A program made the position numbers and the translations under genes. The notes beneath the pieces were generated by a model. The model saw nothing but the letters and a program-made list of their open reading frames with translations, was not told where the DNA came from and did not search any database. A stretch of 64,000 bases of DNA from assembly GCA_030998225.1 (NCBI GenBank), contig JAPYXD010000308.1, positions 2,862,001-2,926,000 of the forward strand, read 5' to 3'. This document shows, piece after piece, positions 36,011-49,635 of this stretch; position 1 is the stretch's first letter, and the number at the start of each line of letters is the position of its first letter. This DNA is from Diplolepis rosae. Its lineage: Eukaryota > Arthropoda > Insecta > Hymenoptera > Diplolepididae.

Positions 36011-37500
36011 GACGTGTTTGTCAAATAATGGCTTCCCCGTGTCAAACTTTGCTCATTTTGATTTTGCTCCGCGAACTAAAATTTTAATTTACATTTTCTT
36101 TAATGTAGCACAATTTGACTGCAATCAAATACAGAAGTATCTTTTTACGTCACCTTTTTTAGTTTTCGAGATGATTGGACGAGTTTGTTAACAAATGGGT
36201 TCCCTGTGTTAAACTTTGCTAATTTTCGTTTCACTACGCAAAGACAAATTTTAATTTATATTTTTTTAATGTAGTACAATGTGACTGCAATCAAATACAA
36301 AACTCTGTTTTTACGGAAGTTTTTCAGTTTTCGAGATAATTGGACGAGTTTGTTAACAAATGGCTTCCCCGTATGAAAATTTGCTAATTTTGGTTTCGCT
36401 CCGCAAATTCAAACTTTAATTTATATTTTTTTAAATGTAGCACAATGTGACTGTAAGCAAATATAAAAATCTGTTTTAACGTCACGTTTTCAGTTTTCGA
36501 GATAATTCTACGAGTTTGTCCATAAATAGCTTCCCCGTGTCAAACTTTACTAATTTTCGTTTCACTCCGCAAAGTCAAATTTTGATTTATACTTTTTTTA
36601 ATGTAGCACAATGTCACGGCATTCAAAAAAATAAGTCTCTTTTCATGCCACGTTTTTACTTTTCGAGATAATTGGACGAGTTTGTCGACAAATGGCTTCC
36701 CCGTGTGAAACTTTGCTAATTTTGGATTCACTCTGAAAACTCAAATTATAATTTATATATTTTATTAATGTAGCACAGTGTCACAGCAATAAACAACAAA
36801 ACTCTCTTTTCATGACACATCTTCAGTTTTCGAGATAATTCGACGAGTTTGTTCATAAATGGCTTCCCCGTTTCAAAATTTTTGCTAATTTTTTTTTTGC
36901 TCCGCAAACTAACATTTTATTTAATATTTTTTTTAATGTAGCACAATTTGACTGCAATCAAATACAGAAGTCAATTTTTACGTCACCTTTTTTAGCTTTC
37001 AAGATAATTGGACGAGTTTGTCAACAAATGGGTTCCCAATGTTAAACTTTGCTAATTTTCGTTTCACTCCGCAAAGTCAAATTTTGATTTATATTTTTTT
37101 TAATGTAGCACAATGTCACGGCATTCAAAAAAATAAGTCTCTTTTCATGCCACGTTTTTAATTTTCGAGATAATTGGACGAGTTTGTCGACAAATGGCTT
37201 CCCCGTGTGAAACTTTGCTAATTTTGGATTCACTCTGAAAACTCAAATTATAATTTATATATTTTATTAATGTAGCACAGTGTCACAGCAATAAACAACA
37301 AAACTCTCTTTTCATGACACATATTCAGTTTTCGAGATAATTCGACTAGTTTGCTCATAAATGGCTTCCCCGTTTCAAAATTTTTGCTAATTTTTTTTTG
37401 CTCCGCAAACTAAAATTTTATTTAATATTTTTTTTAATGTAGCACAATATGACTGCAATCAAATACATTAGTCACTTTTTACGTCACCTTTTTTAGTTTT
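36010..37500 (+). repeat. 3-mer run (two copies) matching 17.2-18.7 kb
   Basis: The offset to the earlier run is 18,808-18,809 bp. The shared rare word GAAGTATCTTTTTACGTC is at about 36133 and 17325. Two trios have the diagnostic frame at 36540 and 37042 (502 bp apart). Confidence 0.8.
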
Positions 37501-40500
37501 CGAGATAATTGGACGAGTTTGTTAACAAATGGGTTCCCTGTGTTAAACTTTGCTAATTTTCGTTTCACACCGCAAACTCAAATTAGATTTTTTTTTTATG
37601 TAGCACAATATGACTGCAATCAAATACAAAACTTTGTTTTTAAGTCACGTTTTCAGTTTTCGAGATAATTGGACGAGTTTGTCCATAAATTGCTTCCCCG
37701 TGTGAAACTTTGCTAATTTTGGTTTCACTCCGCTAAGTCAAATTTTAATTTATATATTTTCTTAATGTGGCACAGAGTTACTGCAATAAAAAACCCAAGT
37801 CTCTTTTTAAGACACTTCTTTATTTTCCGAGATAATTCGACGAGTTTGTCCATAAATGGCTTCCCAGTGTTAAACTTTGCTAATTTTCGTTTCACTCCGC
37901 AAACTCAAATTTTAATTTATATATTTTTGTTAATACAGCACAGTGTGATTGCAATAAAAAACCGAAGTTTCTTTTTAAGACACTTCTTTAGTTTCCGAGA
38001 TAATTCGACGAGTTTGTCCATAAATGGCTTCCCAGTGTTAAACTTTGCTAATTTTCGTTTCACTCCGCAAAGTCAAATTTTAATTTATATATTTTTTAAT
38101 GTAGCACAATGTCACTGCATTCAAAAACGGAAGTCTCTTTTTAAGACACTTCTTTATTTTCCGAGATAATTCGACGAGTTTGTCCATAAATGGCTTCCCA
38201 GTGTTAAACTTTGCTAATTTTGGTTTCACTCTGCTAAGTCAAATTTTAATTTATATATTTTCTTAATGTGGCACAGAGTTACTGCAATAAAAAACCCAAG
38301 TCTCTTTTTAAGACACTTCTTTAGTTTCCGAGATAATTCGACGAGTTTGTCCATAAATGGCTTCCCAGTGTTAAACTTTGCTAATTTTCGTTTCACTCCG
38401 CAAACTCAAATTTTAATTTATATTTTTTTTTAATTCAGCACAGTGTGATTGCAATAAAAAACCGAAGTTTCTTTTTAAGCCACTTCTTTAGTTTTCAACA
38501 TAATTCAGCGAGTTTGTCCATAAATGGCTTCCCAGTGTTAAAATTTGCTAATTTTCGTTTCGCTCCGCAAAGTCAAATTTTAATTTATATTTTTTTTAAT
38601 GTAGCACAATGTGTCTGCGATCAAAAACCGAAGTCACTTTTTATACCTCTTTTTTAGTGTTCGAGAAAATTGGACGAGTTTGTCCATAAATGGTTTTCCC
38701 GTGTCAAACTTTGCTAATTTTCGTTTCACTCCGCAAAAAAAACTGAAATTTATATATTTTTTATTGTAGCAAAATGTGTCTGCCATCAAAAACCGAAGTC
38801 ACTTTTTATACCTCTTTTTTAGTGTTCGAGATAATTGTACGAGTTTGTCCATAAATAGCTTCCCCTTGTCAAACTTTGCTAATTTTCGTTTCACTCCGCA
38901 AAGTCAAATTTTAATTTATATATTTTTTAATGTAGCACAATGTCACTGCATTCAAAAACGGAAGTCTCTTTTCGTGCGACGTTTTTACTTTTCGAGATAA
39001 TTGAACGTGTTTGTCAAATAATGGCTTCCCCGTATGAAAATTTGCTAATTTTGGTTTCGCTCCGCAAATTCAAACTTTAATTTATATTTTTTTAAATGTA
39101 GCACAATGTGACTGTAAGCAAATATAAAAATCTGTTTTAACGTCACGTTTTCAGTTTTCGAGATAATTCTACGAGTTTGTCCATAAATAGCTTCCCCGTG
39201 TCAAACTTTGCTAATTTTGATTTCGCTCCGCAAAACTGAAACTTTAATTTCTATTTATTTTATATAGCACAATATGACTGCAATCAAATAAATAAATCTG
39301 TTTTTAGATCGCGTTATCAGTTTTCGTGGTAATTGGACGAGTTTTTTGACAAACGGCTTCCCCGTGTCAAACTTTGCTAATTTTGGTTTCGCTCCGCAAA
39401 ACTCAAATTATAATTTATATATTTTATTAATGTAGCACAGTGTCACAGCAATAAACAACAGAACTCTCTTTTCATGACACTTCTTCAGTTTTCGAGATAA
39501 TTCGACGAGTTTGTTCATAAATGGCTTCCCCGTTTCAAAATTTTTGCTAATTTTGGTTTTGCTCCGCAAACTAACATTTTAATTTATATTTTTTTTAATG
39601 TAGCACAATATGACTGCAATCAAATACAGAAGTCACTTTTTACGTCACCTTTTTTAGCTTTCGAGATAATTGGACGAATTTGTCAACAAATGGGTTCCCA
39701 ATGTTAAAGTTTGCTAATTTTCGTTTCACTGCGCAAAAGTCAAATTTTAATTCATATGTTTTTTGATGTAGTACAATGTGACTGCACTCAAATACAGAAG
39801 TCTCTTTTAACGTCACATTTTTCAGATTTCGAGATACTTGGACGAGTTTGTCCATAAATAGCTTCCCCGTGTCAAACTTTGCTAATTTTCGTTTCACTCC
39901 GCAAAATCAAATTTTAATTTATATATTTTTTAATGTAGCACAATGTCACTGCATTCAAAAACGGAAGTCTCTTTTTGTGCCACGTTTTTACTTTTCGAGA
40001 TAATTGAACGTGTTTGTCAAATAATGGCTTCCCCGTGTCAAACTTTGCTAATTTTGATTTTGCTCCGCGAACTAAAATTTTAATTTACATTTTCTTTAAT
40101 GTAGCACAATTTGACTGCAATCAAATACAGAAGTCTCTTTTTACGTCACCTTTTTTAGTTTTCGAGATAATTGGACGAGTTTGTTAACAAAATGCTTCCC
40201 CGTGTCAAAATTTGCTAATTTTCGTTTAGCTACGCAAAGACACATTTTTATTTATATTTTATTTAATGTAGTACAATGTGAATGAAATCAAATACAAAAA
40301 TCTGTTTTTACGGCAGTTTTTCAGTTTTCGAGATAATTGGACGAGTTTGTTAACAAAAGGCTTCCCCGTATGAAAATTTGCTAATTTTGGTTTCGCTCCG
40401 CAAATGCAAACTTTAATTTATATTTTTTTAAATGTAGCACAATGTGACTGTAAGCAAATATAAAAATCTGTTTTAACGTCACGTTTTCAGTTTTCGAGAT

Positions 40501-41930
40501 AATTGTACGAGTTTGTCCATAAATAGCTTCCCCGTGTCAAACTTTGCTAATTTTCGTTTCACTCCGCAAAGTCAAATTTTAATTTATATGTTTCTTGATG
40601 TAGCACAATGTCACGGCATTCAAAAAATAAGTTTCTTTTCATGCCACGTTTTTACTTTTCGAGATAATTGGACGAGTTTGTCAACAAATGGGTTCCCAAT
40701 GTTAAACTTTGCTAATTTTCGTTTCACTACGCAAAAGTCAAATTTTAATTCATATGTTTCTTGATGTAGTACAATGTGTCTGCAATCAAATACAGAAGTC
40801 ACTTTTTACGTCACCTTTTTTAGCTTTCGAGATAATTGGACGAGTTTGTCAACAAATGGGTTCCCAATGTTAAACTTTGCTAATTTTCGTTTCACTACGC
40901 AAAAGTCAAATTTTAATTCATATGTTTTTTGATGTAGTACAATGTGACTGCATTCAAATACAGAAGTCTCTTTTAACGTCACATTTTTAGTTTTCGAGAT
41001 AATTGGACGAGTTTGTCCATAAATAGCTTCCCCGTGTCAAACTTTGCTAATTTTGATTTTGCTCCGCGAACTAAAATTTTAATTTACATTTTCTTTAATG
41101 TAGCACAATTTGACTGCAATCAAATACAGAAGTCACTTTTTACGTCACCTTTTTTAGCTTTCGAGATAATTGGACGAGTTCGTCAACAAATTGGTTCCCA
41201 ATGCTAAACTTTGCTAATTTTCGTTTCACTGCGCAAAGTCAAATTTTAATTTATATATTTTTTTATGTAGTACAATGTGACTGCATTCAAATACAGAAGT
41301 CTCTTTTAACGTCACATTTTTAGTTTTCGAGATAATTGGACGAGTTTGTCAACAAATGGCTTCCCCGTTTCAAACTTTGCTAATTTGGTTTCACACCACA
41401 GACTCAAATTAGATTTTTTTTTTTTATGTAGCACAATATGACTGCAATCAAATACAAAACTCTGTTTTTACGTCACGTTTTCAGTTTTCGAGATAATTGG
41501 CCGAGTTTGTCCATAAATTGCTTCCCCGTGTGAAACTTTGCTAATTTTGGTTTCACACCGCTAAGTCAAATTTTAATTTACATATTTTATTAATGTAGCA
41601 CAGTTTCACAGCAATAAACAACAAAACTCTCTTTTCATGACACTTCTTCAGTTTTCGAGATAATTCGACGAGTTTGTTCATAAATGGCTTCCCCGTTTCA
41701 AAATTTTTGCTAATTTTGGTTTTGCTCCGCAAACTAACATTTTAATTTATATTTTTTTTAATGTAGCACAATATGACTGCAATCAAATACAGAAGTCACT
41801 TTTTACGTCACCTTTTTTAGCTTTCGAGATAATTGGACGAGTTTGTCAACAAATGGGTTCCCAATGTTAAACTTTGCTAATTTTCGTTTCACTACGCAAA
41901 GTCAAATTTTAATTCATATGTTTTTTGATG
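37500..41930 (+). repeat. Mixed block resembling parts of the 6-kb units
   Basis: The poly-T to GGCACAGAG run at 37.58-38.2 kb resembles 13.78-14.4 and 19.78-20.4 kb, with one extra GGCACAGAGTTACTGC monomer at about 38268. The 38.6-39.0 kb part corresponds to 14.6-15.0 kb (GTGTCTGCSATCAAAAACC). The 39.0-39.4 kb part carries the TATATAGCACAATATG monomer, with an unusually diverged stretch at 39288-39350. The remainder follows the 21.7-22.5 kb order with local deletions. Confidence 0.68.
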
Positions 41931-44930
41931 TAGTACAATGTGACTGCATTCAAATACAGGAGTCTCTTTTAACGTCACATTTTTAGTTTTCGAGATAATT
42001 GGACGAGTTTGTCAACAAATGGCTTCCCCGTTTCAAACTTTGCTAATTTGGTTTCACACCACAGACTCAAATTAGATTTTTTTTTTTTTTTATGTAGCAC
42101 AATATGACTGCACTCAAATACAAAACTCTGATTTTACGTCACGTTTTCTGTTTTCGAGATAATTGGAGGAGTTCGTCCATAAATTGCTTCCCCGTGTGAA
42201 ACTTTGCTAATTTTGGTTTCACACCGCTAAGTCAAATTTTAATTTACATATTTTATTAATGTAGCACAGTTTCACAGCAATAAGCAACAAAACTCTCTTT
42301 TCATGACACTTCTTCAGTTCTCGAGATAATTCGACGAGTTTGTTCATAAATGGCTTCCTCGTTTCAAAATTTTTGCTAATTTTGGTTTTGCTCCGCAAAC
42401 TAACATTTTAATTTATATTTTTTTTAATGTTGCACAATATGACTGAAACCAATTACAGAAGTCACTTTTTACGTCACCTTTTTTAGCTTTCGAGATAATT
42501 GGACGAGTTTGTCAACAAATGGGTTCCCAATGTTAAACTTTGCTAATTTTCGTTTAGCTCCGCGAACTCAAATTTTAATTTATATTTTTTTTAATGTAGC
42601 ACAATGTCACTGCATTCAAAAACGGAAGTCTCTTTTCGTGCGACGTTGTTACTTTTCGAGATAATTGGACGTGTTAGTCAAATAATGGCTTCCCCGTGTC
42701 AAACTTTGCTAATTTTGATTTTGCTCCGCGAACTAAAATTTTAATTTACATTTTCTTTAATGTAGCACAATTTGACTGCAATCAAATACAGAAGTCACTT
42801 TTTACGTCACCTTTTTTAGCTTTCGAGATAATTGGACGAGTTTGTCAACAAATGGGTTCCCAATGTTAAACTTTGCTAATTTTCGTTTCACTGCGCAAAG
42901 TCAAATTTCAATTTATATATTTTTTAATGTAGCACAATATCACTGCATTCAAAAACGGAAGTCTCTTTTAGTGCCACGTTTTTACTTTTCGATATAATTG
43001 GACGTGTTAGTCAAATAATGGCTTCCCCGTGTCAAACTTTGCTAATTTTGATTTTGCTCCGCGAACTAAAATTTTAATTTACATTTTCTTTAATGTAGCA
43101 CAATTTGACTGCAATCAAATACAGAAGTCACTTTTTACGTCACCTTTTTTAGCTTTCGAGATAATTGGACGAGTTTGTCAACAAATGGCTTCCCCGTTTC
43201 AAACTTTGCTAATTTGGTTTCACACCACAGACTCAAATTTTAATTTATATATTTTTTTTAATGCGGCACAGTGTGACTGCAATAAAAAACCGAAGTATCT
43301 TTTTAAGCCACTTCTTTAGTTTTCGAGATAATTCAGCGAGTTTGTCCATAAATGGCTTCCCAGTGTTAAAGTTTGCTAATTTTGGTTTCGCTCCGCAATC
43401 TCAAATTTTAATTTATATATTTATTTTGATGTAGCACAATGTCACTGCATTCAAAAACGAAAGTCTCTTTTCGTGCCACGTTTTTACTTTTCGAGATAAT
43501 TGTACGAGTTTGTTAACAAAATGCTTCCCCGTGTCAAAATTTGCTAATTTTGGTTTCACTCCGCAAACTCAAATTAAAAGTTATATTTTTTTAAATGTAG
43601 CAAAATGTGACTGCGATCAGAAACCGAAGTCACTTTTTATACCAGTTTTTTAGTTTTCGAGATAATTGTACGAATTTGTCCATAAATAGCTTCCCCGTTT
43701 AAAACTTTGCTAATTTGGTTTCACACCACAGACTCAAATTTTAATTTATATATTTTTCTTAATGTGGCACAGTGTGACTGCAATAAAAAACCGAAGTCTC
43801 TTTTTAAGCCACGTTTTTACTTTTCGAGATAATTGGACGAGTTTGTTAACAAATGGGTTCCCAGTGTTAAACTTTGCTAATTTTCGTTTCACTACGCAAA
43901 GTCATATTTTAATTTATATTTTTTTTAAAGTAGTACAATGTGACTGCAATCAAATACAGAAGTCTCTTTTTACGTCACGTTTTTAGTTTTTGAGATAATT
44001 GGACGAGTTTGTTAACAAATGGGTTCCCAGTGTTAAACTTTGCTAATTTTCGTATCAGTACGCAAAGTCAAATTTTAATTCATATTTTTTTAAATGTAGT
44101 ACAATGTGACTGCATTCAAATACAGAAGTCTCTTTTCACGTCACGTTTTTAGTTTTTGAGATAATTGGACGAGTTTGTCAACAAATGGCTTCCCAGTGTT
44201 AAACTTTGCTAATTTTCTTTTCACTACGCAAAGTCAAATTTTAATTTATATTTTTTTTAAAGTAGTACAATGTGACTGCAATCAAATACAGAAGTCTCTT
44301 TTTACGTCACGTTTTTAGTTTTTGAGATAATTGGACGAGTTTGTCAAATAATGGCTTCCCCGTGTCAAACTTTACTAATTTGGTCTCACACCGCAAACTC
44401 AAATTAGATTTTTTTTTTATGTAGCACAATATGACTGCAATCAAATACAAAACTCTGTTTTTACGTCACGTTTTCAGTTTTCGAGATAATTGGACGAGTT
44501 TGTCCATAAATTGCTTCCCCGTGTGAAACTTTGCTAATTTTGGTTTCACTCCGCTAAGTCAAATTTTAATTTATATATTTTCTTAATGTGGCACAGAGTT
44601 ACTGCAATAAAAAACCCAAGTCTCTTTTTAAGACACTTCTTTATTTTCCGAGATAATTCGACGAGTTTGTCCATAAATGGCTTCCCAGTGTTAAACTTTG
44701 CTAATTTTGGTTTCACTCTGCTAAGTCAAATTTTAATTTATATATTTTTTTAATACAGCGCAGTGTGATTGCAATAGAAAACCAAAGTCTCTTTTTAAGA
44801 CACTTCTTTAGTTTCCGAGATAATTCGACGAGTTTGTCCATAAATGGCTTCCCAGTGTTAAACTTTGCTAATTTTCGTTTAGCTCCGCAAACGCAAATTT
44901 TAATTTATATTTTTTTTAATGTAGCACAAT
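41930..44930 (+). repeat. Distant copy of 25.96-28.98 kb block
   Basis: This is the partner of the 3-kb block at an offset of about 15,966 bp. It differs by point changes; for example, 43808 has GCCACGTTTTTACTTTTCG where the partner has GCCACTTCTTTAGTTTTCG. One poly-T monomer is preceded by GGTCTCACACC at about 44383. The match ends inside a monomer that switches to GTGTCTGCGATCAAAAACC at about 44932. Confidence 0.82.
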
Positions 44931-45146
44931 GTGTCTGCGATCAAAAACCGAAGTCACTTTTCGTGCGACGTTGTTACTTTTCGAGATAATTGAACGTGTT
45001 TGTTAACAAATGGGTTCCCTGTGTTAAACTTTGCTAATTTTCGTTTCACTACGCAAAGACAAATTTTAATTTATATTTTTTTAAATGTAGCACAATGTGA
45101 CTGCAATCAAATACAAAACTCTGTTTTTACGGCAGTTTTTCAGTTT

Positions 45147-47640
45147 TCGAGATAATTGGACGAGTTTGTCGACAAATGGCTTCCCCGTGTGAAACTTTGC
45201 TAATTTTGGATTCACTCTGAAAACTCAAATTATAATTTATATATTTTATTAATGTAGCACAGTGTCACAGCAATAAACAAAAAAACTCTCTTTTCATGAC
45301 ACATCTTCAGTTTTCGAGATAATTCGAGGAGTTTGTTCATAAATGGCTTCACGGTTTCAAAAATTTTTGCTAATTTTTTTTGCTCCGCAAACTAACATTT
45401 TATTTAATATTTTTTTAATGTAGCACAATATGACTGCAAGCAAATACAGAAGTCACTTTTTACGTCACCTTTTTTAGCTTTCGAGATAATTGGACGAGTT
45501 TGTCAACAAATGGGTTCCCAATGTTAAACTTTGCTAATTTTCGTTTCAATACGCAAAAGTCAAATTTTAATTTATATATTTTTTAATGTAGCACAATGTC
45601 ACTGCATTCAAAAACGGAAGTCTCTTTTTAAGCCACTTCTTTAGTTTTCGAGTTAATTCAGCGAGTTTGTGAACAAATGGCTTCCCAGTGTTAAACTTTG
45701 CTAATTTTCGTTTCACTCCGCAAAGTCAAATTTTAATTTATATATTTTTTAATGTAGCACAATGTCACTGCATTCAAAAACGGAAGTCTCTTTTTAAGCC
45801 ACTTCTTTAGTTTTCGAGATAATTCAGCGAGTTTGTCCATAAATGGCTTCCCCGTGTCAAACTTTGCTAATTTTGGTTTCGCTCCGCAAAACTGAAACTT
45901 TAATTTCTATTTATTTCATATAGCACAATATGACTGCAAGCAAATAAAAAAATCTGTTTTTACGTCACGTTTTCATTTTTCGTGATAATTGGACGAGTTT
46001 GTCGACAAACGGCTTCCCCGTGTGAAACTTTGCTACTTTTGGATTCACTCTGAAAACTCAAATTATAATTTATATATTTTATTAATGTAGCACAGTGTCA
46101 CAGCAATAAACAACAAAACTCTCATTTCATGACACATCTTCAGTTTTCGAGATAATTCGACGAGTTTGTTCATAAATGGCTTCCCCGTTTCAAAATTTTT
46201 GCTAATTATTTTTGCTCCGCAAACTAACATTTTATTTAATATTTTTTTTAATGTAGCACAATTTGACTGCAATCAAACACAGAAGTCACTTTTTACGTCA
46301 CCTTTTTTAGCTTTCGAGATAATTGGACGAGTTTGTCAACAAATGGGTTCCCAATGTTAAACTTTGCTAATTTTCGTTTCACTACGCAAAGTCAAATTTT
46401 AATTCATATGTTTTTTGATGTAGTACAATGTGACTGCAATCAAATACAGAAGTCTCTCTTTACGTCACGTTTTTAGTTTTTGAGATAATTGGACGAGTTT
46501 GTTAACAAAAGGGTTCCCAGTGATAAACTTCACTAATTTTCGTATCAGTACGCAAAGTCAAATTTTAATTCATATTTTTTTAAATGTAGTACAATGTGAC
46601 TGCATTCAAATACAGAAGTCTCTTTTCACGTCACGTTTTTAGTTTTTGAGATAATTGGACGAGTTTGTCAACAAATGGCTTACCAGTGTTAAACTTTGCT
46701 AATTTTCTTTTCACTACGCAAAGTCAAATTTTAATTCATATTTTTTTAAATGTAGTACAATGTGACTGCATTCAAATACAGAAGTCTCTTTTCACGTCAC
46801 GTTTTTAGTTTTTGAGATAATTGGACGAGTTTGTCAACAAATGGCTTCCCCGTTTCAAACTTTGCTAATTTGGTTTCACACCGCAAACTCAAATTAGATT
46901 TTTTTTTTTTTATGTAGCACAATATGACTGCAATCAAATACAAAACTCTGTTTTTACGTCACGTTTTCAGTTTTCGAGATAATTGGACGAGTTTGTCCAT
47001 AAATTGCTTCCCCGTGTGAAACTTTGCTAATTTTGGTTTCACTCCGCTAAGTCAAATTTTAATTTATATATTTTCTTAATGTGGCACAGAGTTACTGCAA
47101 TAAAAAACCCAAGTCTCTTTTTAAGACACTTCTTTATTTTCCGAGATAATTCGACGAGTTTGTCCATAAATGGCTTCCCAGTGTTAAACTTTGCTAATTT
47201 TGGTTTCACTCTGCTAAGTCAAATTTTAATTTATATATTTTTTTTAATACAGCGCAGTGTGATTGCAATAAAAAACCCAAGTCTCTTTTTAAGACACTTC
47301 TTTAGTTTCCGAGATAATTCGACGAGTTTGTCCATAAATGGCTTCCCAGTGTTAAACTTTGCTAATTTTCGTTTAGCTCCGCAAACGCAAATTTTAATTT
47401 ATATTTTTTTTAATGTAGCACAATGTCACTGCATTCAAAAACGGAAGTCTCTTTTCGTGCGACGTTGTTACTTTTCGAGATAATTGAACGTGTTTGTTAA
47501 CAAATGGGTTCCCTGTGTTAAACTTTGCTAATTTTCGTTTCACTACGCAAAGACAAATTTTAATTTATATTTTTTTTAATGTAGTACAATGTGACTGCAA
47601 TCAAATACAAAACTCTGTTTTTACGTCAGTTTTTCAGTTT
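45147..47640 (+). repeat. 15-monomer higher-order unit (2,494 bp)
   Basis: The unit runs from one GTCGACAAATGG/GTCGAAAATGG monomer to the next, anchored on TCGAG at 45147 and 47641. Its second half (about 46.43-47.48 kb) matches 27.97-29.03 kb at an offset of 18,455 bp, including CGTATCAGTACGC at 46541. The unit is therefore a chimera of two older blocks. Confidence 0.78.
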
Positions 47641-49635
47641 TCGAGATAATTGGACGAGTTTGTCGAAAATGGCTTCCCCGTGTGAAACTTTGCTAATTTT
47701 GGATTCACTCTGAAAACTCAAATTATAATTTATATATTTTATTAATGTAGCACAGTGTCACAGCAATAAACAACAAAACTCTCTTTTCATGACACATCTT
47801 CAGTTTTCGAGATAATTCGACGAGTTTGTTCATAAATGGCTTCCCCGTTTCAAAATTTTTGCTAATTTTGTTTTGATCCGCAAACTAACATTTTAATTTA
47901 TATTTTTTTAATGTAGCACAATATGACTGCAAGCAAATACAGAAGTCACTTTTTACGTCACCTTTTTTAGCTTTCGAGATAATTGGACGAGTTTGTCAAC
48001 AAATGGGTTCCCAATGTTAAACTTTGCTAATTTTCGTTTCACTACGCAAAGTCAAATTTTAATTTATATATTTTTTAATGTAGCACAATGTCACTGCATT
48101 CAAAAACGGAAGTCTCTTTTTAAGCCACTTCTTTAGTTTTCGAGTTAATTCAGCGAGTTTGTGAACAAATGGCTTCCCAGTGTTAAACTTTGCTAATTTT
48201 CGTTTCACTCCGCAAAGTCAAATTTTAATTTATATATTTTTTAATGTAGCACAATGTCACTGCATTCAAAAACGGAAGTCTCTTTTTAAGCCACTTCTTT
48301 AGTTTTCGAGATAATTCAGCGAGTTTGTCCATAAATGGCTTCCCCGTGTCAAACTTTGCTAATTTTGGTTTCGCTCCGCAAAACTGAAACTTTAATTTCT
48401 ATTTATTTCATATAGCACAATATGACTGCAAGCAAATAAAAAAATCTGTTTTTACGTCACGTTTTCAGTTTTCGTGATAATTGGACGAGTTTGTCGACAA
48501 ACGGCTTCCCCGTGTGAAACTTTGCTACTTTTGGATTCACTCTGAAAACTCAAATTATAATTTATATATTTTATTAATGTAGCACAGTGTCACAGCAATA
48601 AACAACAAAACTCTCTTTTCATGACACATCTTCAGTTTTCGAGATAATTCGACGAGTTTGTTCATAAATGGCTTCCCCGTTTCAAAATTTTTGCTAATTA
48701 TTTTTGCTCCGCAAACTAACATTTTATTTAATATTTTTTTTAATGTAGCACAATATGACTGCAATCAAAACAGAAGTCACTTTTTACGTCACCTTTTTTA
48801 GCTTTCGAGATAATTGGACGAGTTTGTCAACAAATGGGTTCCCAATGTTAAAGTTTGCTAATTTTCGTTTCACTGCGCAAAAGTCAAATTTTAATTCATA
48901 TGTTTTTTGATGTAGTACAATGTGACTGCACTCAAATACAGAAGTCTCTTTTAACGTCACATTTTTAGTTTTCGAGATAATTGGACGAGTTTGTCCATAA
49001 ATAGCTTCCCCGTGTCAAACTTTGCTAATTTTCGTTTCACTCCGCAAAGTCAAATTATAATTTATATATTTTTTAATGTAGCACAATGTCACTGCATTCA
49101 AAAACGGAAGTCTCTTTTCGTGCGACGTTTTTACTTTTCGAGATAATTGAACGTGTTTGTCAAATAATGGCTTCCCCGTGTCAAACTTTGCTAATTTTGA
49201 TTTTGCTCCGCGAACTAAAATTTTAACTTACATTTTTTTTAATGTAGCACAATATGACTGCAATCAAATACATTAGTCACTTTTTACGTCACCTTTTTTA
49301 GTTTTCGAGATAATTGGACGAGTTTGTTAACAAATGGGTTCCCTGTGTTAAACTTTGCTAATTTTCGTTTCACTACGCAAAGACAAATTTTAATTTATAT
49401 TTTTTTAGTGTAGTGCAATGTGACTGCAATCAAATACAAAACTCTTTTTTTACGGCAGTTTTTCAGTTTTCGAGATAATTGGACGAGTTTGTTAACAAAA
49501 GGCTTCCCCGTATGAAAATTTGCTAATTTTGGTTTCGCTCCGCAAATTCAAACTTTAATTTATATGTTTTTTGATGTAGTACAATGTGACTGTAAGCAAA
49601 TATAAAAATCTGTTTTAACGTCACGTTTTCAGTTT
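47641..49635 (+). repeat. 12-monomer higher-order unit (1,995 bp)
   Basis: Anchors are at 47641 and 49636. The order follows the previous unit for about 1.1 kb (offset about 2,492). It then uses the GCGCAAAAGTC / GATGTAGTACAATG monomers and the TTGAACGTGTTTGTC series, which replace the block with the CGTATCAGTACGC monomer. The rare word ATCAAAACAGAAG (about 48765) recurs 1,997 bp on. Confidence 0.8.
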
